DNA of 64,000 nt from an uncultured Eubacterium sp. (GTDB lineage: Bacteria > Bacillota > Clostridia > Lachnospirales > Lachnospiraceae): NCBI GenBank assembly GCA_947384955.1, contig CANDJC010000002.1, positions 33,139 through 97,138 on the forward strand, written 5' to 3'. The position numbers and the translations under genes are program-made. Under the pieces are notes generated by a model, which worked only from the letters and a program-made list of their open reading frames with translations, had not been told where the DNA came from and searched no databases. Below are positions 42,832-52,205 of this stretch, piece by piece (within the stretch, counting starts at the first letter, position 1; every line of letters starts with the position of its first letter).

Positions 42832-43800
42832 CTATTTTTTATAAATCATTCTCGCATATTCCTTCCCACTGTCCTGCGCAGTCCCAATTCTTCCTTCCTC
42901 CACCATCTTCTGTATCCGATACGCATACCACCAGTCCCCAGCCCCTATCTGTGTTCTTCCAATAACATCCCCTATAATCCTTGCTTCTTTCTCCGGCCGT
43001 CCAGTCATCCTGTCCAGAATCAGAAAATCATAAAATTCCTCCGGCACACTCAGCAGCCTTCCATTTACAACAGCCCTTAACATACCGTTTCTTTCTGCTG
43101 CCTCGCGCCATTCCTGCGCATACATCATCCGCTCCAATTCTGTCAGCTTTTTCTGCCTGTCCAAAAAATCACTAAACCGCTCACACTCCATATCACCCCA
43201 TCCCTGATACACAGTAATACAGCGGGAACGGATTTCATAATCCGGCAGGTCAACAACATATATCTCCGCCCTTGTTTTAGCCAGCTCCTGGCAAATCCAG
43301 CATAATCCGCAGTACGAATACGGCGCTTTGCTGTACCAGATACGAATCGGGCTGCCGTCTGCCGCCAGTTCCTTTAATCTTGCATAATCTTTATCGTACT
43401 GCAGCATCCGTTCCAGCTGTTCCTGTCTGAGCCATCTGTCTGATTCCTGCGCACCGTCCGGGTCTTTCAATTTTTCCAGGTCTTCTGGTTTTTCCGGGTC
43501 TTTCAGTTTTATCAGCTCCTCCAGTTCCTCCAGCTCCTCATCCGTCCGGCTTCCCAGCATCCGCAGCATCATGCGCTTTCGCTCCTGACTGTTCACTGGA
43601 TGCTGAATACTTCCGATATCCAGCATATAACCCAGACAGAGAACTTCATCCGGTGAACCCGGCACCCCTGTCCATTTCTTCTTTATTTCCGGCATACGTG
43701 ATTTATCACCGAAAACAGCCTCCGGTCCGATAATGCCTCTGCTGCCTTTTGCACATTTCATAGACGATGCTTCACTGTCTCCAAATAATACTTCTGTCAT
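42832..43800 (-). CDS. DUF1835/DUF3658-type protein
   Basis: The ATG at 43800 (MTEVLFGDSEASSMKCAK) follows GGGAGG and gives 322 residues. The N-terminal VLFGDSEASSMK and LCLGYMLDIG motifs are typical of DUF1835. IRIWYSKAPYSYCGLCWICQ and the C-terminal part (VIGRTQIGAGDWWYAYRIQK) match DUF3658. A charged insert rich in Glu, Leu and Pro lies near residues 85-115. Function unknown. Confidence 0.8.
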   Translation of the reverse strand: MTEVLFGDSEASSMKCAKGSRGIIGPEAVFGDKSRMPEIKKKWTGVPGSPDEVLCLGYMLDIGSIQHPVNSQERKRMMLRMLGSRTDEELEELEELIKLKDPEKPEDLEKLKDPDGAQESDRWLRQEQLERMLQYDKDYARLKELAADGSPIRIWYSKAPYSYCGLCWICQELAKTRAEIYVVDLPDYEIRSRCITVYQGWGDMECERFSDFLDRQKKLTELERMMYAQEWREAAERNGMLRAVVNGRLLSVPEEFYDFLILDRMTGRPEKEARIIGDVIGRTQIGAGDWWYAYRIQKMVEEGRIGTAQDSGKEYARMIYKK

Positions 43801-43816
43801 TGCTTTCCTCCCTCTC

Positions 43817-44941
43817 TCAGTCCCTGGCAGCCGTAACAGATACGACTGCAAACTCACTATGCTTTCCCGTACGCAGCGGATACCCCCATCCGGCAATTCC
43901 CGATGATACGATTAAATGCATATTCCCAAATGTTTTCATTCCGTAATTTACCGTACCCTTATCAAATAATTCTGTAATCAGCCCTACCGGCCACATCTGT
44001 CCGGCATGGGTATGGCCCGACAGCATAAGGTCAAATCCGGCTGCCGCATTTTCTTCCATATCACGCGGCTGGTGGTCTGCAATCACATGCACGGCGGTCT
44101 GCGGCATTCCCTCCAAAAGCGTTTCACAAGACTTTCTTGGAATCTGTTCCAGAACGGCATCCGAACGGTCGCGGCGCCCGGATACGGACAGTTCTTCATT
44201 CAGCATAACCGTTTCATCCTCCAGAATATGCACACCCGCGTCCCGGGCTGCTTCTGACAGATTCTCTGCTGTAAAATCGCAGTTTTTATTATATTTCCCT
44301 TTATCATGATTTCCATAGACATAATAAATCCCATAGGTGCTCTGAATCTGTCCCAGAGTCTGAAACGCCTGCGTTACTTCCTCTAAGGACGATGCCTCGT
44401 CCACAATATCTCCGCCCAGCACGACAAGGTCCGGCTCTTCTGCTTCCATGCGCCTGCACTGCTCCTGCAGCTTTTCCTGATTCATCGTTGTTCCAAAATG
44501 CAAATCTGACAAAAACACAATCCGGTATCCTTCCCGGCGGATTTCCTTTTGCACAGGCACTTCATACTCTGTCACGATAATACGGTGCATATTGAGGTAA
44601 GCATATCCCATAATCGCTGCCGTAATCAAAAGAGGCAGAGCGCTGCTGCGGTAAATTTTATTCCACACATCCGGAATACTGAGCCCGGCCTTTTTTATCA
44701 GCAGACGGATAATATCGATGACTGCAGATGCCGCTGTAAAATGCAGGACAAGCAGCGCCCCGGTTCCAAACAGATTGACAGAACAAAGCACAAGCAGCAG
44801 AGCAGTGAAAGCGGCTATGATTTTTTTTCGTCTGATTTTATTCTCTCCAGGAAACAATCCCAGAAATCTTTGCACAATCATATACAGATAAATACCGGGC
44901 AGTATCATAATGATTCCTGATAAAATGAAAAAAAATCCCAT
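43817..44941 (-). CDS. Membrane-anchored metallophosphoesterase
   Basis: The 374-residue protein has N-terminal membrane helices (FFILSGIIMILPGIYLYMIV and further segments to about residue 120). A calcineurin-like domain follows: SDLHFG, then VLGGDIVDE, then YGNHDKG, then LSGHTHAGQMW. The D-x-H, GD, GNHD and GHTH metal sites are complete. The architecture resembles YaeI/YkuE-type enzymes that act on membrane lipids such as UDP-diacylglucosamine. The exact substrate is not known here. Confidence 0.88.
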   Translation of the reverse strand: MGFFFILSGIIMILPGIYLYMIVQRFLGLFPGENKIRRKKIIAAFTALLLVLCSVNLFGTGALLVLHFTAASAVIDIIRLLIKKAGLSIPDVWNKIYRSSALPLLITAAIMGYAYLNMHRIIVTEYEVPVQKEIRREGYRIVFLSDLHFGTTMNQEKLQEQCRRMEAEEPDLVVLGGDIVDEASSLEEVTQAFQTLGQIQSTYGIYYVYGNHDKGKYNKNCDFTAENLSEAARDAGVHILEDETVMLNEELSVSGRRDRSDAVLEQIPRKSCETLLEGMPQTAVHVIADHQPRDMEENAAAGFDLMLSGHTHAGQMWPVGLITELFDKGTVNYGMKTFGNMHLIVSSGIAGWGYPLRTGKHSEFAVVSVTAARD

Positions 44942-45058
44942 TGATGTCTTATCCTTTCCATTTTTAATGTTCCAGGTTCTTGACCTGACGATAATGACAT
45001 TATAACCTATGCCGCCACATAAATCAGCTTCTATTTTTAAATTTCTTTTGCTTATGTT

Positions 45059-45157
45059 AATCGAAATCTGGATGCTAAAAATAAAAGGGATGTAATAGAA
45101 ATATTCAGGGAACTAAAGAAATTGGGAAAAACAATTATCTGCGTTACTCATGATTAA
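45059..45157 (+). pseudogene. ABC transporter ATPase fragment
   Basis: The frame reads NRNLDAKNKRDVIEIFRELK and ends GKTIICVTHD then stop. This is the stretch from the D-loop to the H-loop (NLD...THD) of LolD/MacB-type ATPases. The Walker A and signature parts are gone, so it is a remnant of a lost transporter gene. Confidence 0.7.
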
Positions 45158-45203
45158 AGAAGCTGCCGATTCCACAGATACCTGTCTAAGGCAGCATACG
45201 TTC

Positions 45204-45232
45204 TTTACACCCTTTACGTAATTTGCTATAAT
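45204..45232 (+). promoter_or_regulatory. Promoter of the broken small gene at 45280
   Basis: TTTACA (45204-45209), a 17-base spacer and TATAAT (45227-45232). It has the same boxes as the promoters at 31083 and 31461. Confidence 0.55.
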
Positions 45233-45279
45233 TGGCTTGCAGCAATCATTACAGATTATCCGTGAAAGCAAGTGATTAT

Positions 45280-45429
45280 ATGACAGGCAGGAAAATTATT
45301 CATTTAATTCAGTAACTGGAAGATGAAGGCATGACTGCTGAAAAGATAATAGAAATTATCAAATATGTTGAAACGGCAGAACCAAAAAAAGAAACAAAAC
45401 AGCAAAGAAACCGCATCTGGCCAGAATGA
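45280..45429 (+). pseudogene. Small helical protein gene with an in-frame stop
   Basis: The frame MTGRKIIHLIQ is interrupted by TAA (45313-45315) and continues LEDEGMTAEKIIEIIKYVET to a stop at 45427. The restored 49-residue product would be helical and charged. A good promoter is kept, so the loss may be recent, or translation may restart at the internal ATG. Confidence 0.5.
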
Positions 45430-45538
45430 CGGATAGCTGACAGTTATCCATCACTCGTCTAATAAACAGAACATCCAAAAGAAAAAATCGAGTTATTCCC
45501 CTATCCTGTTTCGCACATCCGCCACAAAACTCAGCGCA

Positions 45539-46000
45539 TCATTCCAGCGTATCGTCAGTCTCCCCGCAGTCCTGTGCCATCATCAAATCAAAAATCGTCT
45601 CCTCGACCACCCTGACACACGCATCCGTATCCTTCTTAATATCGCTGCCCCAAAACCGGATAACCGTCCACCCCTGAAACAGCAGCTGCTTATTTACTTC
45701 ATCATCCCGCTCTCTGTTTCTGGATATTTTACTGACCCAGTACGCTCCGTTGTCCCCTTTTTCAAGTTTCGGCTTCAAGACTTCCCAGTCTTTTCCATGA
45801 AAAAACTCCCCGTCACAGAAAATCGCTATTTTATGCTTTGTAATCACGATATCCGGTTTTCCCGGAATGTCTCTGCAGTTTTTTCTGTATTTGATTCCTT
45901 TCTTCCATAAGGCCTTTCTTAAAAGAATTTCTATTTTCGTATCTTTTGATTTGATGTTTTTCATATTTTTATGCCGCTGCTGCGGGGTAAGCGTATCCAT
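45539..46000 (-). CDS. vsr: Very short patch repair endonuclease (Vsr)
   Basis: The 153-residue protein (MDTLTPQQRHKNMKNIKSKD...) has the Vsr core: GIKYRKNCRDIPGKPDIVIT, then IAIFCDGEFFHGKDW, with the metal-binding Asp in KPDIV, and FWGSDI. Vsr nicks T:G mismatches that arise by deamination of 5-methylcytosine. Its place at the end of an m5C restriction-modification operon fits. The start at 46000 follows GAGGAGG. Confidence 0.92.
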   Translation of the reverse strand: MDTLTPQQRHKNMKNIKSKDTKIEILLRKALWKKGIKYRKNCRDIPGKPDIVITKHKIAIFCDGEFFHGKDWEVLKPKLEKGDNGAYWVSKISRNRERDDEVNKQLLFQGWTVIRFWGSDIKKDTDACVRVVEETIFDLMMAQDCGETDDTLE

Positions 46001-46039
46001 AAACAGCACCTCCTCTTCGGTGTCTGCACAGGCTGTGCG

Positions 46040-47599
46040 TTACATCCCGGAATCAGCCGTCCGTTTTCTGCCCGGTGCTGGAATGTAATCCTGCAGGTTT
46101 TCTATTTTTTCATTCGCAAGATACAGTTCAAACATGTCCCAGGCGCTTAATCTGACTGCCGCAATATTTTCCAGCATCTGAGGGCCGGCCTTTCGCAGCA
46201 TTTCCATTTCAACACAGCCAAATTCCGTCGAACTCCTGCTGTCTGTGCCCTGGTTTTCCTGTAAAAAGGTATCTTCTCCCGGAAACAGAAACATATTCTG
46301 CACATAAGCATATCCCTGTGCACTGATAAAATCTTCATAAGCCAGCTGATACAGATACTGCTTCGTAATATCCGCAATTCCCGGCTGCCCGGTCACTCTG
46401 CAGCCGTCTTTACTAACTTTAAAATCAATGCAGTAATATTTTGCATCGAATATTGCGAAACAGTATTCTCCGCTTTCGCCAAATGGATAGATACGGATAA
46501 AATCCGGTCTTAAAGTATCTGCCGTATCATCCGTCATCCAGGGATTTATTTTATGCCATACCGGTCTTTCTATGATTTCTTTCAGTGTTTCTGCTTTTGT
46601 GATATCCCTGCCGCAGTCAGATGCATCCGCTGCTGCGCCAGGGAGCTCTGTCAGCCGGATATCGAGCATATTTCCAAAATTCTGCGCGCAGACTTTTTCC
46701 CATATTACATGAAAGCTGTTTGTACCGTAAAGGCTGAAGCTGGTGTTTCGCTCTCCCGCTTTTTCATTTGCAATATAAGCATCTATTGTTTTTAACAGCG
46801 TCTGCTTCCTTGTGACAAACTGAGTCCTCAGCTCTCTTTCCAGGCGGTACCGGATGCCGTCTGCATCGCCGAAATCATCCAGTGTCTGGCTGGTGAGCTC
46901 TGCCTGTGCGAGGTCAAATAAATCCAAAATACCGGTATCTTTTAATTTCTGCGTACACTCGGACAGTACACACGCATGCAGCCTGGTAAAGTAATCCATT
47001 TCGTTGACCTGCGTGTTTTTTGTCTTCAGCTGAACATAACAAGGCCTGCCGTTCTGCAGCAGGGCAAAGGTTTCATGAATGGTCCTATCCCAGAGAATTT
47101 CGCCTTCACCGTCTGTCTCTATCATTTCTTGCTCGTTCGTATACAGCCCGTACTGAAAATAATCTTCCAGAAGATACAGCGCAGCTGCAAGAGAATTGAA
47201 TATTGTATCACTGCCTTCGCCGCTGCTTAAATACAAAAGCTGCGCCTTTTCATTGTATTTTTTAATAACATTCAGTACCTGCTTTAACTGCTTTAACGGC
47301 TTCGTTTCCGATACAATGTATTTCGGATAACACTGGAAAAGGCTCTCTCCTGCCAGGACAATCCCGACAAAATCAAAAATATAAGCAATGCCGGCATGGT
47401 TTTCGCTTACATCCGCGAGCACTTCATCCTGTTCGCAAAATTCACCGTACTGTGCATCAGCTGCTTTCACGGCTTTCACAATTCCGTATTTTTTTAATAT
47501 GCCTGTCAGCCGTTTCGCTTCTTCTATCGTTACCTGAAGCTCATCAGCGATTTCATACAGCTGATAATGCTTTCGTTCCCTAAAAAAACCTTTCGCCAT
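46040..47599 (-). CDS. McrC-like subunit of a LlaJI-type restriction enzyme
   Basis: The 519-residue protein (MAKGFFRERKHYQLYEIADE...) begins with a winged-helix-like region. Near the C-terminal end it has RPDFIRIYPFG, then CFAIFDAKYYCIDFK, the D...DxK nuclease core of the McrC/LlaJI R2 family. It follows the McrB-like gene with about a 20-base overlap. It should supply the cutting activity to the GTP-driven McrB-like partner. Confidence 0.78.
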   Translation of the reverse strand: MAKGFFRERKHYQLYEIADELQVTIEEAKRLTGILKKYGIVKAVKAADAQYGEFCEQDEVLADVSENHAGIAYIFDFVGIVLAGESLFQCYPKYIVSETKPLKQLKQVLNVIKKYNEKAQLLYLSSGEGSDTIFNSLAAALYLLEDYFQYGLYTNEQEMIETDGEGEILWDRTIHETFALLQNGRPCYVQLKTKNTQVNEMDYFTRLHACVLSECTQKLKDTGILDLFDLAQAELTSQTLDDFGDADGIRYRLERELRTQFVTRKQTLLKTIDAYIANEKAGERNTSFSLYGTNSFHVIWEKVCAQNFGNMLDIRLTELPGAAADASDCGRDITKAETLKEIIERPVWHKINPWMTDDTADTLRPDFIRIYPFGESGEYCFAIFDAKYYCIDFKVSKDGCRVTGQPGIADITKQYLYQLAYEDFISAQGYAYVQNMFLFPGEDTFLQENQGTDSRSSTEFGCVEMEMLRKAGPQMLENIAAVRLSAWDMFELYLANEKIENLQDYIPAPGRKRTADSGM

Positions 47600-49745
47600 C
47601 GTGCACCGCCAGCCCTTGCAGGCCAAATATTTCTTCGCCCGTTTCTTCAAATGCCCTGCAGATTTCTGAAAAAATCATCTGTCCTCTGTGTCCTTTAAAA
47701 ATATTTGCCGGACGCATTTTCATTACATCCTCAAATAAATACATCAGCACTTTGCTCTCAAATGCCCTGACAAATTTGTCCTCATCGTCCATCGCCTGGT
47801 CTAACATTGGCTTTGACAGAAAAAACGGGCCTAACAGTTTATCTTCATTCACTCTGCACTCCTGAACCAGAATGCGGTTGATTTCTTTGCGCAGCCGGTT
47901 CCAGTTCAGGTATCTTCGATGCTCTCCCATCCCTATCGGAATCTCATAGTTTTCTACGCTTTTTTCAGATTCGTCAATGCCCAGATACTGAAAGCTCCAT
48001 CTGCGCTTAAATGCCGTATCCATCGGATAGACGCCCTGGTCCGCGCTGTTCATGGTCGCCCAGATAAACAGATTGTCCGGCAGCTTTAGATACGGATAAT
48101 CCTCCGGCTGTCCGCCAAATCTCTCTGCCAGATATCTGCGGACGTCTTCCGATGCCTGAATGCCATATTCACTCACGCCGTCAGCATCCCGGTCCAGAAG
48201 CTGAAAAATATCGCCGAATACAGCCGCCACCCTGGCCCTGTTAATTTCCTCCACCAGAAGAATGTGAGGCTGCGGATGTTCCGTACTGCCGCTGTCCAGT
48301 GCATCTGCGTAGATACGCATAAACGGGCCTGGCACAAACTGATAGGTAATCATCTGTCCGTCTGATACGGGTTTATATGTGCCTGCAAACTGCGCATACG
48401 AATAATCCGGGTGAAAAGTTACCCGCTCAAGACTTCCGCTGGTATTTTTCAAAAGCTTTTCTGCATCCTGATTCAGGCGGAAACTTTTTCCGGTCCCCGG
48501 GGCTCCGAATACGATTCTGTTACGGTCAAATCCGGTCTGCAGCTTTGTGTGGTATACAAGTTCTTTTTTCTGCCGGATTTTCGGTACCGCTGTCTCTGCC
48601 CTTTTCGCCCCGTCTTCTCCTTCACCCGGTAATCCGGCTGCTGAGTGCTCCATTCCCTGTGCCCGAAAGACTGCATGATTTATCCCTGCCTGAAACATCT
48701 GAGCAGAAGTCTGGGAAGCTTCCTGCCCCGGCATTCGAAACGTAAGCTGCGCGCCCTCATTTCCGAACAGGGATATGCCGCCCTCGCTTCCATTACCATA
48801 AGCATCATGAATGCTTTGCGTTTTTATATCCATATACTGCTGATAGGAACGCCTGTATTCGTTAAAATCAGGATATCCTTTATATTTTAATTTGTCCGCA
48901 TCCGTTTCATCCGTTCTTGTTCCGCCGGGAATATCCACCTTAACCCCCGCGGTCTCAGAATCAGCATCCGCATCAAAAGCAGCAGATTCCGGATTCTCCT
49001 TAAGTCCCAGCCGTTTCCTGAGATTTTCACACTTTTGCGGCGTCCACATTTTTGTATAAGTAAGAATTTCGAATAAATCTGCTTTATTATCTCTTGTCAG
49101 GCTTTCATGATAAATCTCGATGACGCCTTTTTTATTTTCCTGCACGCACCCTGACCAGCAGAGCACCTTGACCATTTCACGCAGCTGCCTTTTACACTGG
49201 TGCCAGTCGCAGCCTTTCTGTTTCATCTGTGTATCATCATCCGATAAAAAACCGGTTCTGCTTCCGCTTCTTCTGGATTCTTTGATTCTTTTTACAATTT
49301 CCGCCAGGTCCGGCTGTTTCTTTTTTGCAGCCGCTTCACTGCAAAAGATATATTCGGCGATTTCATCCATCGTAAGATATGCTTCCTGGGAAGAGCCCGT
49401 CATATGCAGCAGATACAGCACCTGCAGAATGACCCGCATCGGCGCAATCGTAATCCCGTCTTCCACCGCCAGCACAAACGAATCCTTTGTCCTTGGATTG
49501 GGAAACTGAAATTTTTTGATAAAATTCAGCACGGCCCGTCTGACATTTCCCTGCGCACATTCCCTGGCACACTGGCTGTCTTTGGTCAGATTAAAATAAA
49601 AGCCGAGCGTTTTCATATTATTATTTACATTTTTATCTTCTTCCGCACTGGGTACACGGTTTTCGGCAAAACATGTCCCGGCCTCGCGCAGGGCCTCTTC
49701 CAGATTCCGTATTCTTAAATCATTTGTAAACAGATAATGAAACAA
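47580..49745 (-). CDS. McrB-like GTPase subunit of a LlaJI-type restriction enzyme
   Basis: The 721-residue protein has a specificity region (about 1-390) and a C-terminal AAA+ motor: Walker A GAPGTGKS (414-421), Walker B LLVEEINR (496-503) and MNSADQG (about 565-571), equivalent to the MNTAD motif that gives McrB its preference for GTP. A TTG start at 49745 lies 6 bases after GGAGG. With the two methyltransferases and the McrC-like subunit it reproduces the LlaJI gene set. Confidence 0.82.
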   Translation of the reverse strand: MFHYLFTNDLRIRNLEEALREAGTCFAENRVPSAEEDKNVNNNMKTLGFYFNLTKDSQCARECAQGNVRRAVLNFIKKFQFPNPRTKDSFVLAVEDGITIAPMRVILQVLYLLHMTGSSQEAYLTMDEIAEYIFCSEAAAKKKQPDLAEIVKRIKESRRSGSRTGFLSDDDTQMKQKGCDWHQCKRQLREMVKVLCWSGCVQENKKGVIEIYHESLTRDNKADLFEILTYTKMWTPQKCENLRKRLGLKENPESAAFDADADSETAGVKVDIPGGTRTDETDADKLKYKGYPDFNEYRRSYQQYMDIKTQSIHDAYGNGSEGGISLFGNEGAQLTFRMPGQEASQTSAQMFQAGINHAVFRAQGMEHSAAGLPGEGEDGAKRAETAVPKIRQKKELVYHTKLQTGFDRNRIVFGAPGTGKSFRLNQDAEKLLKNTSGSLERVTFHPDYSYAQFAGTYKPVSDGQMITYQFVPGPFMRIYADALDSGSTEHPQPHILLVEEINRARVAAVFGDIFQLLDRDADGVSEYGIQASEDVRRYLAERFGGQPEDYPYLKLPDNLFIWATMNSADQGVYPMDTAFKRRWSFQYLGIDESEKSVENYEIPIGMGEHRRYLNWNRLRKEINRILVQECRVNEDKLLGPFFLSKPMLDQAMDDEDKFVRAFESKVLMYLFEDVMKMRPANIFKGHRGQMIFSEICRAFEETGEEIFGLQGLAVHDGERFF

Positions 49746-49746
49746 A

Positions 49747-50964
49747 CTAAGCCTCCTCTAACAGCTCACAGACTGCTTTTGCAATTACATATGCCAGCAG
49801 CGGCGGAACTGCATTTCCAATCATCTGATATGCATTCCCCCTGCTCCCGATAAATTCAAAATCATCCGGAAATGACTGCAGCCTCGCGGCTTCCCGGACT
49901 GTAATCGTCCGCTGCTGGGCCGGGTCATAGTGGATAAACCGGTTGCCGTCTTTGTATAAATGGGCAATAATCGTTGTGCTCGGCTCCTTTGGCTCCAGCA
50001 CATGATAACGGTGTATCGGAGATTTGGAGCCAATCTTTTTCTCATACAGCTCACTGATTTTTTTACTGTCATACACCCTGGCCCCGGATGCCACGTCTTC
50101 CTCCAGAATGCGGAAAGTATCCATGTCCCTCAGATTGCTGTATCTCGGCACATGCCAGGTTATGCCGCATTCCGGTGTCGTATGTGATATTTTCTTTTTA
50201 TGGCTTTCTTCGTCAAACAGCGGCATGCACTTTGGCAGGTCCCCTATCGCCTGTTCCACCGTTTTTTTCTCTGCGCATTGATACTTCGGAAGCAGTATCC
50301 TATAAAACCGCTTTAACACCTGTTCCGGTTCGGGAAAAATCTGCCTGTCGATTCCCACAATCACGACCCGGTTTCTGTTCTGCGGTACGCCGTAATCGCT
50401 GGCATTGACCACCGCGTCCCTCAAATCCGGCGTTACCGCATAGCCGATGCTTTCAAATCCTTTTTTAATAAGCTCTGTAATCGGTGTCCCTGCCGGAGCC
50501 GCGCTCAAAATCCCCGGTACATTTTCAAATACAAACAGCTTCGGACGGCATCTGTTTACGGCATACAGATAATGCTCGAACAGATAATTGCGGTAATCAT
50601 CCCTCATGCCGTTTTCGTCCCTGACCCGCCCGGCCACAGAATAGGCCTGGCAGGGAGGCCCGCCGATAATCAGGTCAATGCCGTTTTCCTTCCGGATAAA
50701 ATAATCCAGCCCTCTGCCGCTGCCAAATTCTTCATCCTGCCATCCTTCAAAAAGCTCTGCTTCCCTCTGAATGTCAAACCGCATGACACGCTCCGCGGCA
50801 TCCGCTTCCTTCCACTTTGTTTTCAGGCGGTGGCGCAGCGTATTGACCTGCGGCGCCAGCCATTCTACAGCCGCAGCCTCCTTATATTTCCCTGTCTGCA
50901 GAAATCCTTCGGTCAGTCCCCCGCATCCGGCAAACAAATCTATCATTTTATATTTTCCGCACAT
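49747..50964 (-). CDS. DNA cytosine-5 methyltransferase (second of the pair)
   Basis: The 405-residue m5C methyltransferase has motif I DLFAGCGGLTEGF, catalytic motif IV GGPPCQAYSVAGR, motif VI FVFENVPG, motif VIII QNRNRVVIVG and motif X GNAVPPLLAYVIAKA. An asymmetric site would need one enzyme per strand, which explains the pair. It lies two bases upstream of the McrB-like gene. Confidence 0.92.
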   Translation of the reverse strand: MCGKYKMIDLFAGCGGLTEGFLQTGKYKEAAAVEWLAPQVNTLRHRLKTKWKEADAAERVMRFDIQREAELFEGWQDEEFGSGRGLDYFIRKENGIDLIIGGPPCQAYSVAGRVRDENGMRDDYRNYLFEHYLYAVNRCRPKLFVFENVPGILSAAPAGTPITELIKKGFESIGYAVTPDLRDAVVNASDYGVPQNRNRVVIVGIDRQIFPEPEQVLKRFYRILLPKYQCAEKKTVEQAIGDLPKCMPLFDEESHKKKISHTTPECGITWHVPRYSNLRDMDTFRILEEDVASGARVYDSKKISELYEKKIGSKSPIHRYHVLEPKEPSTTIIAHLYKDGNRFIHYDPAQQRTITVREAARLQSFPDDFEFIGSRGNAYQMIGNAVPPLLAYVIAKAVCELLEEA

Positions 50965-50995
50965 TTTGTCATTCCTTCAAAACAGCTCTTCGTTT

Positions 50996-52093
50996 TTAGC
51001 GAGGCGCCCTTTTCAGATATTCCTTCAGCCTCGATGCCACAGCCTCTCCGAGCATCGGCGGCACCGCGTTGCCCACCTGTTTATACTGCTGGGATTTATT
51101 TCCATAAAAAATAAAATCATCCGGAAAACTCTGCAGTCTTGCACTTTCCCGCACGGTCGGAATCCGGTTATATTTATAATGGAAATGGGACCTGTGGCCT
51201 GTATTAATCGTCAGAGACGGCCTTTGGCTGTGATACCTTGTAAGCGCTTCGTGATATTTATACATTCCCCGGTACTCCTCCGGCAGCGCTTTGTAATTTT
51301 TCCCTTCCGGGACAAGGGCAATCATCTTTTTTGTTTTTTCGATTGGAATGCTGCCAATATGATTATAGACCTTTTGAGAGTGTTTCCGCATTTTTTTCTG
51401 ATAGTCCGTTAACGGCTCCGACTGATAATCCTGCTCTTCTTCCCCGTAAATGATTTCTCCCGCGTCTGTCTGCAGGGAAGGCAGGTCGCCGATGGCGGCT
51501 TCACAGGACACATAATGTTCCGGCAGCGTATCCGGCTTGGGGAACGAAAATTCTGTTTCCGTGTCCCTCAGGCCGACAAAGAAAACACGCCTGCGAATCT
51601 GCGGCACTCCGTAGTCCGGCGCGTACAGCAGCCGCGGCACCATGTTATATCCGATTTTGCGGAAATCCTCTTTAATCCGCTCCGCACCGATTCCATGATT
51701 CGTCAGCAGCATCCCGGGCACATTTTCCAGAACAACGGCCTGCGGCTTTACTCTGTCGGCCAGCTTGACCATCGCCAGGTACAGTGAATTTCTTTTATCA
51801 TTCATATCCCTTGGCCCGGCAATCGAAAATCCCTGGCAGGGAGGCCCGCCCGCTAAGACATCCAGCTTTATCTTTTTCTTTTTTAAGTAATCGACAATGA
51901 TATCTATGTTTTCATGATGAAATAAATCTAACTGCATGGCCTCTGCCTGGCCGTGGTTTTCCTGGAAGGTCTTTAACGCAGCTTCATCATTATCAACGCC
52001 TAATACCACATGATATCCCGCATCGTAAAAGCCTCTTGACAGTCCGCCGGCGCCGGAAAATAAGTCCAAACATGTAAACTGATTCTTACCCAT
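50996..52093 (-). CDS. DNA cytosine-5 methyltransferase (first of the pair)
   Basis: The 365-residue enzyme (start at 52093 after GAGGAA) has DLFSGAGGLSRGF, GGPPCQGFSIAGPRD, VLENVPGML, QIRRRVFFVG and GNAVPPMLGEAVA. It is the first gene of the operon and is only distantly similar to the second methyltransferase. It protects self DNA from the linked McrBC-like nuclease. Confidence 0.92.
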   Translation of the reverse strand: MGKNQFTCLDLFSGAGGLSRGFYDAGYHVVLGVDNDEAALKTFQENHGQAEAMQLDLFHHENIDIIVDYLKKKKIKLDVLAGGPPCQGFSIAGPRDMNDKRNSLYLAMVKLADRVKPQAVVLENVPGMLLTNHGIGAERIKEDFRKIGYNMVPRLLYAPDYGVPQIRRRVFFVGLRDTETEFSFPKPDTLPEHYVSCEAAIGDLPSLQTDAGEIIYGEEEQDYQSEPLTDYQKKMRKHSQKVYNHIGSIPIEKTKKMIALVPEGKNYKALPEEYRGMYKYHEALTRYHSQRPSLTINTGHRSHFHYKYNRIPTVRESARLQSFPDDFIFYGNKSQQYKQVGNAVPPMLGEAVASRLKEYLKRAPR

Positions 52094-52205
52094 GACATTC
52101 CTCTTTCTGCTTTTTACAAACCGCAATATAATGCATTATAATACACAATGCGGGTATTCTCAACTGAAAAATCGCAGAATCTGAAATGTCTGGTAACAGT
52201 TTTGG

